Shown: one piece after another, positions 44,735 through 64,000 of the stretch
How the letters are laid out: each line of letters starts with the position of its first letter
Numbering within the stretch: position 1 is the first letter of the stretch
NCBI RefSeq assembly: GCF_001649575.2
Contig: NC_051441.1
Span: 16,424,988 to 16,488,987, forward strand
Length of the DNA: 64,000 nt
Origin: Kryptolebias marmoratus
Lineage: Eukaryota; Chordata; Actinopteri; Cyprinodontiformes; Rivulidae
Direction: 5' to 3'
Made by a program: the position numbers and the translations under genes
Notes under the pieces: model-generated
What the model was told of the DNA's origin: nothing
Databases searched by the model: none
Seen by the model: the letters and a program-made list of their open reading frames with translations, nothing else

Positions 44735-45480
44735 AGGGACAGTTCAAACCTTTTGAAGTGAGGTTAGAGAGCTCTTTGGGGAAATAGTCTTATTTCTGAA
44801 TGTCCAAGCAGTTTTTAATCTAAAAAAAAAACAATCATTGCGGTTCATGCGAATGTGACTTCATAAACCTTGACGTTTTGTTAGCAACAGCAGCTAGCCG
44901 CAGCACTTCCTGTGCAGCCTGCATCGCTCCTGACAGGAATTTAGTCGTCTTTCCTGACGGACCGAGAGTGAAAACGTGAAACCGACGACACAGAGCCATA
45001 CAAGACTTTTCAGACAACAGCGTTGGATTAAAAAAATGACTCCAAATTACTGAAATTTGATGCTGATTCAGGTAAACGCTGCGCTGACGCATTTACAGCG
45101 ACCATACGGGCTCACATGGATGAGCTGATAATGTTCCATCACACAGGAAACATGTTTCCCATCTATCACTTTTAGACTACAATTTATGTCACTTTATATG
45201 GTTATTCCAGTCAATATGATATTCCTGCCATAGCTAGCTGCCGCTGTGACAATTTGTATGTAAAGAAATGATGGCGATAAAATAACATCTGCATATAACT
45301 ACAACTTTGCAGCTGTTTTAAGACGGTTTTAAGAAGATCCATTTTGGTTTTGCCTCCTCTCCGACTAGCTCCGAACTCGCCAGTTCGCTCAGAATGAAAC
45401 TTTTTACTTCAGGTCGTTCAAAAAGGCCACCTACTAACCAGGTAAGACACGATGTTAGCCGTCCATAACTTTTCCCCAGA
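44735..45480. mobile_element. Fold-back MITE family, copy 4 (longest)
   Basis: Left end GGGACAGTTCAAACCTTTTG and AAGTGAGGTTAG. The interior has GCAACAGCAGCTAGCCGCAG (about 44884-44903), and TAGCTAGCTGCCGCTGTGAC lies inverted near 45232-45251. The right end has AGGTCGTTCAAAAAGGCCAC and CCAGGTAAGACACGATGTTA, inverted relative to the family's left end. It is about 740 bases with long arms and no transposase. Confidence 0.65.
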
Positions 45481-46124
45481 GCCCCCCCACTTCAGAAGCT
45501 GTGAGCTCCGGCCTTTAATGTTGCACAGCCCGGCGGGCAAAGCCAGGCGATCGACACGAGACGGACGGAGCGCTGGCTGATGAAACGTAAAGTAATCTCA
45601 GCTGGGACGAGTCCAGCTGAGGTGGGCGGCAAGCAGCAATCTGGCTGCTCTCCATCCAAGAATCCCAACTTCGTTTTGAATTATTGATCAAACAGCCTCT
45701 GAATTTGTTGACTCCAATGAGAGGACACGCTGCTCTCTGCTGCCTTTTTTTTTTTTTTTAAGCAGGATTTTTCTTTTTCTCTAAATCACCTTTGCTCTGC
45801 GACACGGCCAGCTTTAACAATCTAATCAACACAGTAAAAAAGGCGGACTCTAATTGGCTTCAGAAACAACCAGGACAACAGAGATGCATTATTTCCCATG
45901 CTTCTTTTCTTTCTTTCTTTTTGCCAATCTGGTTTTATTATAAACTTAAAAAAAGAATCGATACAATAAGAAACCGCAGTAGTAACTCCCCCGTTCCTGA
46001 GGGGCAGCACAGAAAACAGGTCATTGCATTTCAGTAGTGAAAGGATCATTAGACATCTACAGGGTGTACAGATCAGATACAAAAGAGGAAGAAAAAAATA
46101 ATAAAATACAGGCAGGAAACAAAG

Positions 46125-46189
<65 letters not shown>

Positions 46190-47055
46190 TATATAGAATC
46201 ATCTGAACTCTTAATTACATCTATTTTACTTTTAAATGTTAAAGTTTACATAGAAAATAAACTTTTATGACAATGAAATATTCCAAAGTGCAAAATCAAC
46301 CGCGCACGCCGATATAAGCAAAAGGACATCAGGATACAACCTTCAGTCGTTTTCAACCCTGCTTGTAGAGTAGCCTGCACCTAGAGAGGTCAGTTCAGTC
46401 CAGCTTTTCGCCTCTTTTTTTTGTCATTTTTGGATGTGGAAGTTGGTTTTTTAGGGTTATTCAAGAGGAGCAGGCCTTCTAAACCAGGGCTGGCGTTTAG
46501 ACCCGGAGCACATCCACTCCCTCCACCCGTCTGAACTCCCTCTTGTAGAAGAGACGCGCAGGTTGTTTGTACTCAGAGGTAATTTTTTTTTTTTTTTTTT
46601 TTTTTTTAAGTTATGGCATTGGAGCGCACTGCAGAAGGTGAGAGGGGGGGAGAGGAGTGTCTGTGCGAGCGAAGACGGCGTGGGAATATTGGCCGTCGGC
46701 AACAAAACATCCTGGCTGACTTGAGGAAAGAGGGTTTGAAGAAAAGTACGTTTTAAATCAGGAATGTTTGAACAAATCCTAAAGGATCCAAGCACTGAAG
46801 CAGCAGCTGGAGAGAAAACAAAAAACACTGGACGCTATGGAGTGGTTACCTCATGTGCAATTAGTACAATAAAAAAGGAGAACATGGACTGTGTGGCTAA
46901 AACTAAACCTTAACTCTGGGGATATTTTTGGTTCGGTTTCAAACGGGAGACAGACTGGCTCTCTTTTCCTGCACCCCTCCCCTGTAAACATTCACTTCTT
47001 AAAATCCAACCCTAAAGTTGTACATTTACCAGTCTTCCTCAACAAATACTGTAAG
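45480..47055. other. Intergenic sequence between tef and tob2
   Basis: Contains a long (AT)n microsatellite and a T run at about 46588-46608. No gene is visible. The ORF of repeated Tyr-Ile comes from the (AT)n tract. Confidence 0.6.
46128..46196. repeat. (AT)n microsatellite
   Basis: More than 30 AT units, nearly pure. Confidence 0.95.
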
Positions 47056-49226
47056 AGGTACAATACACATTCAGTACTTTATTCTGTACATCTTTATTTT
47101 GTCTCAGTTTGCATATTTTCATGATAAAGTTCTGGGGGAAGAAAAATAATCAGGATGTAAAAAAAAAATAAATAAAAAAAAATAAAAAATAAAAAAAAAG
47201 GTCAACATCTGTACTAAACAAATTTATATACACAATCCTGCCTCCGTTTCTGTCTCTTGTACAAATGTAAGTGAAAATTTGACCCCAAAAAAATATATAG
47301 AAAATTAGTAAATAAATTATCAAAAAATATTTTCAAAGAAACTGTACCATTTTAAAGATGTGGGAAAACAAAATTAATAAAACAACTGTTATGAATATGA
47401 TAACATGTCACATTACAAAACCAATTGATGGGGGAAAAAAAAAAGCTTCAGATCTGGAAAATATTCAAGTAAACAGCTAAGAAGCTAAGAATAAAGGTTT
47501 GACGGCACCGCCTCTCTATTGTGATGCAATGAAATGCAGATTTAGCTTCTGTTTTTTTTTCTTTAAATCTCTGAAGTGTTTCGTATTAAAAATGTGCAAC
47601 AGCCAGGCGGAGGGGAAAAGACGGATTTAGCGCTGATGGCTGTGGTGACATCAGTAATAAAGTGCTGAGCAGCTGAGCGTGTGGAGGTTCGGTGTAGTGA
47701 CTGATCGACCCGGCTGTGAGAGACGCAACGTTAGTCTCCGACGAGCTGCCCGGTCAAACTTTGTTTTCTTTGTTCCCACCACTGCAGCTGGGCAGAGACA
47801 GCAGACTGCATGGTTGTGTTTTTCTTCCTCCTCCTCCTCCTCCTCCTCCTCTCTCTCTGTCTGTCTTTCTTTGCAACAGCTTGGGGAACAGAGACCGCCG
47901 GAGAATTTCAAGAGGAGGGAAGAGAATAGTGCGAGCCTTTGGCTTTGATACAGTTTTTTTTTTTACCTCACCAGAAACGTGCTCAGGGTTTCAACGTGCC
48001 GCTTTCCAAGCCCGACGCATCCCCGGTCGGTGCAAAGGCAACAGCATCATCTAGAAGTTTCTCTCCCCTCCTTCCTATCCTTCCTTTCGAAACCCTGTCT
48101 CCCCTCCCTCCTTTCCATGCAGAGGAAAAACCTCTCCTTCATCGTCAAAGTCATGCTAAGCCATTTATCACAATCCCTACTGCTTAGCTGCTGCATCCCC
48201 TCCCCTCCTCCCCCCTCACCTCCCTCTCCGCCTGTTCACCTTCACACACTGCTGACTGGAATATCGTGGGCGTGCACATCAACGCGTGAAGCGCATTTAA
48301 ATGGCCGACGTTTCCCTGCGTGTTTTGATTGAGGTATCAGCACGTGGTTGGCGTTTGAAAAAAACAAACAAACTCTGATTTCATCACATTCACAAAGGCT
48401 TCCTTTGCTCAGTTTCCTTAGTGGCTACAATACATTCTTCATTGTCACGTTCCGACTCGACGACGCTGCCCTTTCTGCTCTGTCCCCCGCTCGCACATCA
48501 TTTAAACCCTGGTGGCACAGACGCTCCGGCTAACGATAACCTGCTTTCAACGAACATCCATTAAACGATAACGGACCCATCACACAAACAACTAGCACCC
48601 CCCCCNNNNNNNNNNNNNNNNNNNNNNNNNNNNNNNNNNNNNNNCGATCGAGCCATAACAAAAACAGAGCAGGACTGCACACATAGACAGAGCCCCCCTC
48701 TCCTCCTCCTCCTTCTTCTTCTTCTGTATTTGTGGCAAGTAGGGCAGAGCAGATTGCAGAGCAAAGTGCTGAGTTTTCCACAGCAGTCGTTCCCTGCAGG
48801 ACTTGGCAAAGTCCTGTTTCACAGCATGACAGTGCAGTTAAAAATGAAGCTATACTGGAGTGGAGTCCATTAGAGTATGAGTCAGGAACATAAACGTCTC
48901 CCACTTTAACATTCATCAAAAATCAGTGATCGGCAGGAACTTAAAAAAAAAAAACAAGGTAGAAGGAAACTCACCCCCACCCTCTCCTGTTAATGTCGAT
49001 GCAGAGAAAGGGACGAGGAACAACACTGGACAAAGGAAGGGTGGGACCAGGAGGGTCAGAAATCCAAAAGATGAGATATTCAGAGGATTAGGTTCTTTTT
49101 TTTTTAAATATTTGTAGTAAAATTCCTGACATTTGTTAGCATTAGAACAACTTGTTAGAAAAAAACTGAAAATATGGAGCATCGTCCCAATTTTTCCTTT
49201 AAACGGTTCTTATTACAAATAAAGGC
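47056..49226 (-). other. tob2: tob2 3' UTR (probable)
   Basis: Non-coding sequence after the tob2 stop. Two minus-strand AATAAA signals (TTTATT on + at 47078-47083 and 47093-47098) suggest a 3' UTR of about 2.1 kb. It includes (CTC)n tracts near 47823-47851 and 48699-48716, and a run of 39 undetermined bases at 48606-48644. Confidence 0.5.
48606..48644. other. Assembly gap (39 N)
   Basis: Undetermined bases following a C-run. ORFs crossing it are not meaningful. Confidence 0.99.
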
Positions 49227-50429
49227 TTAGTTGGCCAACACAACAGGCTGGAAGGACTGGCTGGGATATTGCAGACTGTAGCTTCCTAAACCGTCAACAA
49301 ATGGAGGCTTCTCCATGTAAGAGATTCCTCCGCCGCTGCCAATGACGCCCACGCTCTGAGCAGGAGGGCTGGAGAAGGGGTCGAAGGTCGGATTGGCGCC
49401 GGTCGTGTGTTGGAAATGGCTGGCGTGAGGCTGCATGGGCTGGGCGTCTGTGTCAAAGTAAAGGGGGCCCGGGGATCCTGGGTAAACGAACTCTTTGGCA
49501 CTGGGAGAGAGCTGGCTGGGGATGGGGCCGCCGAGCGAGTGCAACGACAGAGACAGGGGCTTGTGCTTGAGCAGCTCCGGCGCCGAGATGGTGGTGGGGG
49601 AACGGGTGAGCATCCTCTGGGAGGGCGGCACGATGACGCCGGGGGCGGCCGCCGACCCGGCCCCGCTGCACTTTTTCATTTTGGTGGAGCCAAATTTCGT
49701 GGCGGCAAAGCTGGCGGTGGTGAAGGTGATGGGCTGCGGGCGGGCGGGAGGGAGAGTGGAGGGCAGCTGCTGAGTGGAGAGGTAGGGCAGCCCGCCACTG
49801 GGAGGGGAAGGGGTGGAGGTGTTGGAAGAGTGGACCCCGGGGTCTGTGGGTGTGCTGGAGTTAGGGTAGGTGAAGAGCCCCGGGCAAGACTGAGCAGACA
49901 GAGGCGTGGGAGAGCTGGAGAGCGACGGCATGAGGGCAGGAGATGCCTGACTCCCAACTGGAACGAACACCTGAGCGTCAGGGTTGAAGCCGAGGTTCTT
50001 GGCATCGTCAGCCTCCACTTCCCCTTTACACTCCTTTATCAGCCCCTCGGCCCTCTCGCCGTCACAGCCAAGGCCTGGGGGGTCCTCAAGGTAGAGCACC
50101 TTCACCTGCCCCTTCTCTCCGATTTGGTAGGACACCTCGTAAGGGTCTATCCACACGCTGAGCTCCGCGGGGACGTTTGCACGCACCTCCTCCGTGTCCA
50201 GCCCGCTTCTTTTGGCCGCCAGCTCCACCACGGGGTCCCTTGGCGCTCCCAAGTGGATGCAGCGGAAAGCAGAGCCCCTGAGGGGGGCTTCAGGGTACCA
50301 GTGTCCTTCAAAACGAGAAACCAGTATCCTCTCCAGCTCCTCGCCAAATAGGTCGGCTCGACGTCGAGGCAACTTGTTGTACAGGTAGGACACGATGAAG
50401 TTGAGGGCCACCTTTACCTCTAGATGCAT
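49227..50429 (-). CDS. tob2: Transducer of ERBB2, 2 (BTG/TOB antiproliferative protein)
   Basis: Single coding exon of 400 residues (human about 344). Residues 1-115 form the BTG domain, which in the family binds the CNOT7/8 deadenylase. Seen here are [29 protein letters not shown], the box [20 protein letters not shown] and VKVLYLED. Two PAM2-like segments, for poly(A)-binding protein, are at about 145-160 ([15 protein letters not shown]) and 304-319 ([14 protein letters not shown]). A conserved block [20 protein letters not shown] lies at 233-252, and the C-terminus is [10 protein letters not shown]. Extra length comes from a Ser/Pro/Thr-rich linker at 160-232. An acceptor (gttcccag) lies just before the ATG, so the 5' UTR is split. 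It links PABP-bound mRNA to deadenylation and restrains growth. Confidence 0.95.
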   Translation of the reverse strand: MHLEVKVALNFIVSYLYNKLPRRRADLFGEELERILVSRFEGHWYPEAPLRGSAFRCIHLGAPRDPVVELAAKRSGLDTEEVRANVPAELSVWIDPYEVSYQIGEKGQVKVLYLEDPPGLGCDGERAEGLIKECKGEVEADDAKNLGFNPDAQVFVPVGSQASPALMPSLSSSPTPLSAQSCPGLFTYPNSSTPTDPGVHSSNTSTPSPPSGGLPYLSTQQLPSTLPPARPQPITFTTASFAATKFGSTKMKKCSGAGSAAAPGVIVPPSQRMLTRSPTTISAPELLKHKPLSLSLHSLGGPIPSQLSPSAKEFVYPGSPGPLYFDTDAQPMQPHASHFQHTTGANPTFDPFSSPPAQSVGVIGSGGGISYMEKPPFVDGLGSYSLQYPSQSFQPVVLAN

Positions 50430-50454
50430 GACCGCACCAGGTTAGAGTCGTTCT

Positions 50455-52588
50455 GGGAACAAAATGGTCGAATGATGATGCTGAAAGGGGGGGAAAGCAG
50501 CCGTAGGAAGTGTGAGCCTCTGGTTTACTGGAAAGGGGTTGATTCCTTTAGCGTCATTGTTGCAAAGGCGCCTCAGAAGCAGAGGCAGCTGGTTGAAGGT
50601 TGTTTTTATCCTGTTTGGATGGCCCAACTGTGAAGACAGGAGAAAACTGTTAATCTGTTGTTCTCCAGCTGCTGACAGTTCATCACATCAATATAGCCAA
50701 ACACAGAAAGCCAAGCCTGTATCCGATTTGCTTTTCTTGATGAACATGTTTAAAAGCCTAAGGACATCAACGACACTTTAAAATGTTGAGAAATGCAAAC
50801 AAACTGTAAAAGGTAGAAAGACTAAAATCTCCAACACTGAACGTCTTGCTTTAAATTTGGAGTTTGTCAGCTGCAGAACGCACTGATGGATGTAACACAT
50901 GCTGCATTGTTGAGCTTCAGAAATCCTGAATAATCTAAACGTGATCTCACGAAGCACTTCCATCTTAAAGCTTCGACTTCGAGACAGAGTCACCATGGAG
51001 ACACGGGCCGAACGAGAGATTACGTGCGAACAAAACAAACCAACTCAAGAGGTACTGGATTTTAAAAAAATAAAGGAGAAAATGGCAGGATGTTTAACAG
51101 ATGGAACACAACTTCCCAGCATGCACCGCCACCCTCCTCCCCGCTCTCCCCAGCCTCCATGCACACACGGAAAACAATCCCTCACGTTCACCTTCCAGCC
51201 AGATGGGGATTCAGCGGCTAAGATTAGAAAGACGTCTCCGATTAAAGACAGTTCTAATGTTATTAGAGACAAAGCTGCACAGGCCGGGCGAGCGGCCCCA
51301 GGAGCAAAGAGGAGAGCTTTAGATTTTACTTTCACATGACATTGAAGGGTAGGACGAGGGGCTTATTAGGAAGGTGCTATAAATAGGGCTCATCGTTTTG
51401 CCTCATCTGTATGATTTCAACCAATTCGATTAAAACGAGTTGACAGAAAGGATCCATCCTCTGACACAGCCATCATCTGGGAAAACACTGACTGCACAGA
51501 CGGCCAAACCACCTACTGCATTTTGTACATTTTGTTATCAAAACAGGAGAATGGAAGTGTCATCCAGTGACATTAAAAGGGGGTCGACTCCCGTGTGCAG
51601 ATTTGATTCAGGGGGGAAAAAAATGTTTTCAGTGTCATTATTGATGCATTTACAAAATCCCCCCTCATCTGTTTTACATCTAAATTCTTCCTGTGCAGAT
51701 TGGGAAAAGGCTGTTTTTGTGTTTTGCTTTTTGCGAGGCCCGTTGTTGCAGGTCAGAGCATCAGCAGGATCCCCGCTGTTATTTTTGTTTACATAGGCTC
51801 ATTATGAGAACAGAGTGTGCTGCAAAACAAGCACAGCATGTCAGGCTTTGACCGTAAAGCTGCATAGGCACGAAAAGCATAAGCAACAGCAAAACATTTA
51901 TCCACGCACACACAAAAATAATCATCCTTCCTGAAAGTACTGCACTTCAAGGTGAGAGTTATGCAAGGCCTGCCACAAAATATTGTTGTGATCTGTCCTT
52001 TTTAACCCCTCAGATGTCTCCTGACAGAGCTTTAAATCTCAACACTTGTCCATCCCTTCGCTGTGCTGCATTTAGGAAATGATAAGGGTTAAGATCAGGC
52101 AGATGCAGAAGAATAAATGTATACAATGAAGGTTCGCATAGATAATACCTAGACAGAGAGGCAGCAACTGGGAGATTATTAAATGTCAAAAGGCACTGGA
52201 GCAAAGAGGACATGCAAAGGGGGGTGGGGTAAAATCTCTTTCCTACAAAAAGGCACTGGAAATGAAATTATAAAGCTAATTAAGAGGTGAGCAGCCTGCC
52301 GAGGAAGGAAATGAACAACGAAGGAGACTGCCTCAGCACAAACATCCTCGTTAAACAAGGAGACGTGAGCTTTAAAATGGCTCAGTTCAGCTAATGTAGA
52401 CGTACAAACTGAGAAATGGCTCAAAACAAAAGCTTTATTCAGAAACTGAGCCAGCACGGCCACTCATTACAGTCATGGAAAAACACCAGGACATCCCAAC
52501 ACCGTGTTGTCAATTCACCCGTGTAAATAAAAGGTATTTAGGGTAAAAATGTCCCTCGTTATCCACCAGGTTAGGGTTAATTACTCAC
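50455..52588 (-). other. tob2: tob2 5' UTR intron
   Basis: Bounded on the minus strand by donor AGAG|gtgagt (exon end at 52589) and acceptor tgttcccag (near 50455). I see no coding exon inside. A 17-base phrase (AAAAGGCACTGGA with flanks) recurs at about 52188 and 52248. Confidence 0.65.
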
Positions 52589-52875
52589 CTCTACGTGCTG
52601 TCCGAGCTCGACTTGTAGCTACTCCTGCGTCTTTGTATTAATTCCCCTGTGATAGCTCTCACTTCGAAATGTTTTTTTGCTTTTTTTAATCGAGTCACGG
52701 GTTCAAATGGTGGATATTTATCGTAATACCATCGTGTTTTTGTTTTCCTCCCTCGTCCCACTGCTGTTTAAACTCTCCGACGTCCAGAGGTTTGTCCACT
52801 TTGTCTTCTCGCCCTGACACTTAGGGTCCACTTAAACTTTACTGTTTGACAGCGCGGCGTATTTATACAGTGTGA
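52589..52875 (-). promoter_or_regulatory. tob2: tob2 first (non-coding) exon and TATA promoter
   Basis: On the minus strand a TATAAATA box lies at about 52859-52866. About 30 bases downstream begins a probable 5' UTR exon that ends at donor AGAG|gtgagt at 52589. A TATA promoter fits the fast-induced nature of TOB genes. Confidence 0.55.
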
Positions 52876-52899
52876 CTCGCCCACACCCCCGTGACGACA

Positions 52900-54700
52900 G
52901 GGACTACTTTCTTCACATCATACGTTGTTATTTGCTGTCGACAGTTCATATCCTCCTCTCCACCTGCTAGCTCGTGCTTGTCATGACTTACCAACTTCTG
53001 TTTTTTAAAAAAAGATAACAAACAAAACAAAAACCTGACCAATTATTGCGCTTTAGACGCCGCGTCCATCCCCAGTCGTTAAAAGGTCGCCTAAACAATA
53101 TGTCTTTTTAATTTAAAATCCTATATTATCCTTACAGGCTCTAGTTTGAATGGCGGAGAGATATTTGTAGTTTCCTTCGGCACTGAACAATTTACTATAA
53201 ATATAAGTGGTGATAGCAACAGAGTGCCTATTGGCTGAGGCGGAGGAGGACTCGCAGCTGATAGGCCTGACTTGTCGCAGAGGATTGTGGGAAATTAAGT
53301 TCTTAACGAACGACGTGCAGTTAACTGTCTTCCAAATTATGTTGCTACTGGTTTCAGTTATTTATTTATTTATTTTTGTTGAATATATATTTTTAAAATG
53401 TTCTACACAATAATTTGGACTTTAAAATAAAATTTCATACATTTTTTTTACATTCGTACCAAACTTACATAGAAACCACTTGATGGCCTGCCCAGACATC
53501 AAATATTAAAGCACATGAAATAAGCATAACAGTTCATAAAACTATGAATACAAAAAAATATCAATTTGCAAAGTCAAGCATTCTTATGCTACTTGACAAA
53601 CTATAGTTTGACAAATAAATGGCTCGTCAATGTTTTTGTAAGGAATCTTTCTTTTGATGAATCTTTGTGAATTAAGATTGTTCCATATGGACACAAGAAA
53701 TTCAAATAAACATTTTATCTATGAATAATGATATGTTAAATAAGAGTGTAGTTTATTGTAAGCACCAGGGAAGATTATCAAGATAAACATATTTTCAAAC
53801 TGATGTGAAATTACCTATATCTAGAATAAATACACGTACAAAAACGACATATTTTGCTTTTTCAGGTCACTGAAACACTCATAAATTCATGAAAAAGCTG
53901 ATGAAAGGGTCAGCTATAATTACCCTGGTAGTTGTAGACAATTTCCTCCAAAAACATACCTCATCTGAGTTTCATATGCTGAAATCTGTGATCAATTTGA
54001 ATAAAATAGACAAGTTTTTGCACAAATTCAGTCAAATATACCATCACCTGATGTATAGTCAGTGATGAGAATGAGGATAAACTTTGCTGCATAATCTACA
54101 CAGACTGATGTTTTCTTTAAGGAAATAATATACAGCAATCCATAAGACACTGCCGTGAAACGGTCCCTGTCAGCGTGTTATTATTGGCAGAGACTTTAAT
54201 GCTATTTCTGTGCGAGTATAGTTACAAATGTAGTGGAAGTATTGGGAATATAAATATTTTTTTCTGTTGCAAATAGTTTAGGATTAGGTTGAATAGTTTC
54301 ACAATGCATTATGATTTAAGATGATCATTTGCTATGAAAAGCTGGAAAGTAAAAAACAATCATAATATGATTAAAACCAATACTGTAGTTATAGCAGTGT
54401 GTGAATAATGAAAAGCAGACTGCTAAAATGTATATAATATAAATGTAAAGCACTCAAAGTGTCATTGGCTTAAATGGTGCTTATTTTCCTACACCACTGA
54501 GATAATAATAAGAAACAAACAATTCAATGAGTTTGTTGTGATTTGGATAAATTTCCACATCTAGTTTTTTATCAAAATGTCACAACCAAATGTAAATAAA
54601 ATGGAATCAACTTCCCAAAAATTGTACAATAAAACCCACAAAACAACAACAACAACAAAAGCAAAAAAAAAGTTTTAGACCCCAAAACAAATAAACAAAA
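52900..54700. other. AT-rich spacer between tob2 and aco2
   Basis: No coding exon, tRNA or clear transposon is visible. I looked for phf5a, expected here from human gene order, and see none of its Cys-rich signatures on either strand. Confidence 0.55.
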
Positions 54701-54704
54701 CAAA

Positions 54705-54836
54705 CTACACATAAACAAACTACGAATAATGAGGATTATTCATGAATAATGAGGATTATTCATAGCAGCATTAACAGCGGGCACTTAGCCAATGACGTAA
54801 GAAAGAAGCGACACTGATTTGTTTAGAAGCTACAAA
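54705..54836 (+). promoter_or_regulatory. aco2: aco2 promoter with tandem duplication
   Basis: AATAATGAGGATTATTCAT occurs twice in tandem (about 54725-54764). About 25 bases later comes AGCCAATGACGTAAG (about 54787-54801), which joins a CCAAT box and a CRE-like TGACGTAA. The ATG lies 36 bases further on. Confidence 0.55.
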
Positions 54837-62358
<7,522 letters not shown>

Positions 62359-64000
62359 GTGAGCAGGAAATTAAAGTGTCTTTTTTCACCCGATGTCAGG
62401 TCAGAGGTGTTATACCTCAGCAAGCAACTGAAAGATGAGGAGATTTATGGTGGCTGTAGATCGGCAGCAGGAGGCTGCTCTTCACATCAAGATGTGCGGT
62501 GTTTGGTGGGGGTGGGATGATACTAGATATCAACTGGTTTGCTAAGAGGAAATTTTTTTCCTTTGATTTCTTGGAACTGAAGCTGGTGACAGTTTGGGTG
62601 TTTTAGGGAAAATTCAGTGGATGCATAAGTGTATAAAAAGCTTGCTGTAAATTGTTATATTGTAAAACTGCTGGTTTAAGATGAGTCTTAAAGGCTCTTT
62701 CCTTGATCACTCGGAAGTGTGACGTATCAAGTGCCAAACAGGAACTTGAACAAGGCAGTGAATGTCAAATGCGGACAGTGTGCAGGTGAAATGGTTCAAC
62801 GCTCTGCAATTAATTTGTGTAAACTGACCCAGTTGTGTCATTATTCATCTTCCTGGAGGACAAGAAAGTTTGATGGATGTGGTTAGTTAAGCTCTGCTGT
62901 GAAAAATACAACCCAGAGTCCGGCATTGACCGTGCAGTTAATGTTTTGAAGAGGACCACCTGAAATACAAACCTTCACCTCCACCACCTCCTTTATCTGC
63001 TGTCCTGATGGGAAACTCCTTGAAGGCTGTGTGACATTGTGGTAAAGCTCGGGGGGGTTCCTCTTGTGAAATGTGGGGCTCGAATTCCCGACAGCATCAC
63101 TCCAGACCAAGAAAGAAACGTTACTCTTGTCAACAAAACTTGCCTCTTTTTCTGTTTCCATTTTCCCTGATAAACACTGACAGTAACCTCCTCAGTGTCC
63201 TACAGCGGTCTGCCACAGCTGGCCCCGCCTCCTTCAAACCAACCGAGGAGGAAACGCCAACCCACGCAGGATTTTGACACAAAAACTCTAAAAGCAAGTC
63301 ATTAACGTTTTAAATCAGAGAAACTGACCACTAGAGTGTTTTGTGATAGTGTTTAACTAAAAGAAAAACTTAAACCTTTCCCCCTTTAACATCGGGGAGC
63401 AGAGAGGGGGCTCTGCCTGCAGGAGTGACCGGTTTTATGAAGGCTGCAGGGAGGGGGAACGAATGAATCTTGTTTCTAATGTTTGTGCTTGAACCCAAGT
63501 GTAATGTTGTGTAAAAATCGTGGCCGTTTAAGGGAAAGTGGCACAAATTTTTATTTGATTAGGCCTGCCATGATTAATCAGAGCAGCACTTAGTTCTGGT
63601 GATGAATTAGCTGTACAGGAATGAAGATGTATTGGCTGATAGGGAGGCTGTATGCAGCTGCATCTTGAGATTCCTCTGTGAGAGAATCAGTCAGGCAGTG
63701 CTGTGGTCAGCTTCCTCTTAGCCAGTAACAAGAGAATCCATAAATTTACTGCAGTGGGAACCGTGAACGGGGCCAGTCTGTAATCCTCGACTCTGAGGTG
63801 GACTAAACTTTAGGATTGTCTGGATTTGTTGTTTCTTTGTTTCCCTGTGTTCTGCAACCATAGCCCAAGAGGAACAAAACTAACACTGCTCCTAAAGGGA
63901 ACAATTAATATCTTACCTGTTGTAGATAGCTTTTTGAACAACTTCAATTCGGAGAAACGCAGTTTAGTTAAAACCAAAGTGGATTGCTGCTGTCATATTT
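62359..64000 (+). other. aco2: aco2 intron 14 (runs off the window)
   Basis: Non-coding from the donor at 62359. No conserved aconitase C-terminal segment is found before the window ends. Confidence 0.65.
63890..64000. mobile_element. Fold-back MITE family, copy 6 (cut by window edge)
   Basis: AATATCTTACCTGTTGTAGA and TAGCTTTTTGAACAACTTCA followed by GGAGAAACGCAGTTTAGTTA. It is closest to the copy near 4.4 kb. The far end is outside the window. Confidence 0.65.

Noticed and set aside
45822..46270. Frames rich in Tyr-Ile on both strands
   Set aside because: Translation of the (AT)n microsatellite.
48530..48919. Frames across the N run
   Set aside because: They cross undetermined sequence and have no recognisable content.
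49407..50351. 314-codon open frame on + across tob2
   Set aside because: It is the antisense shadow of a GC-rich, highly conserved tob2 exon. It has no family likeness and no splice context.

Overview
This is a nuclear chromosome segment from a teleost fish. The evidence is vertebrate genes split by GT-AG introns, CCAAT/CpG promoters, polyadenylation signals, and teleost-type interspersed repeats (a Tc1 relic, palindromic MITEs, simple repeats). The gene order zc3h7b - tef - tob2 - aco2 matches the vertebrate block found on human 22q13.2. The acidic IKEEEE-type leaders of the two zinc-finger genes look percomorph, perhaps killifish-like, but the species cannot be fixed from this window.

Layout. 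1-2,520: broken piece of a giantin (golgb1) coding exon. 2,810-17,650: zc3h7b on +, with 21 coding exons whose phases all close to give 1,034 residues. 17,780-21,370: an orphan zinc-finger leader exon, a degenerate minisatellite and 3' sequence. 21,374-32,198: two paralogous C2H2 zinc-finger genes head to head, one on - (14 fingers) and one on + (10 fingers plus one decayed), sharing an unusual leader exon and about 1.4 kb of central promoter; a Tc1 transposase relic lies in the - gene's intron. 34,600-44,420: tef (PAR bZIP factor) on +, with two alternative first exons. 44,500-44,625: a dyad carrying two perfect D-boxes, the binding site of TEF itself. 47,060-52,870: tob2 on -, one coding exon plus a 5' UTR exon. 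54,700-64,000: aco2 (mitochondrial aconitase) on +, 14 exons visible and the 3' end beyond the window.

The genes do not form a pathway. zc3h7b (RNA binding) and tob2 (deadenylation) act on RNA, tef is a clock-output transcription factor, aco2 is a TCA-cycle enzyme, and the zinc-finger pair is probably a lineage-specific insertion between zc3h7b and tef. phf5a, which lies between TOB2 and ACO2 in human, is not visible here.

The most interesting points are the unnamed leader exon shared by three loci with decay at different stages, the nested D-box dyad just past tef, a long-armed fold-back MITE family present at least six times, and the frameshifted golgb1 fragment abutting the zc3h7b promoter. 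Homology calls rest on remembered protein families; no database search was run.
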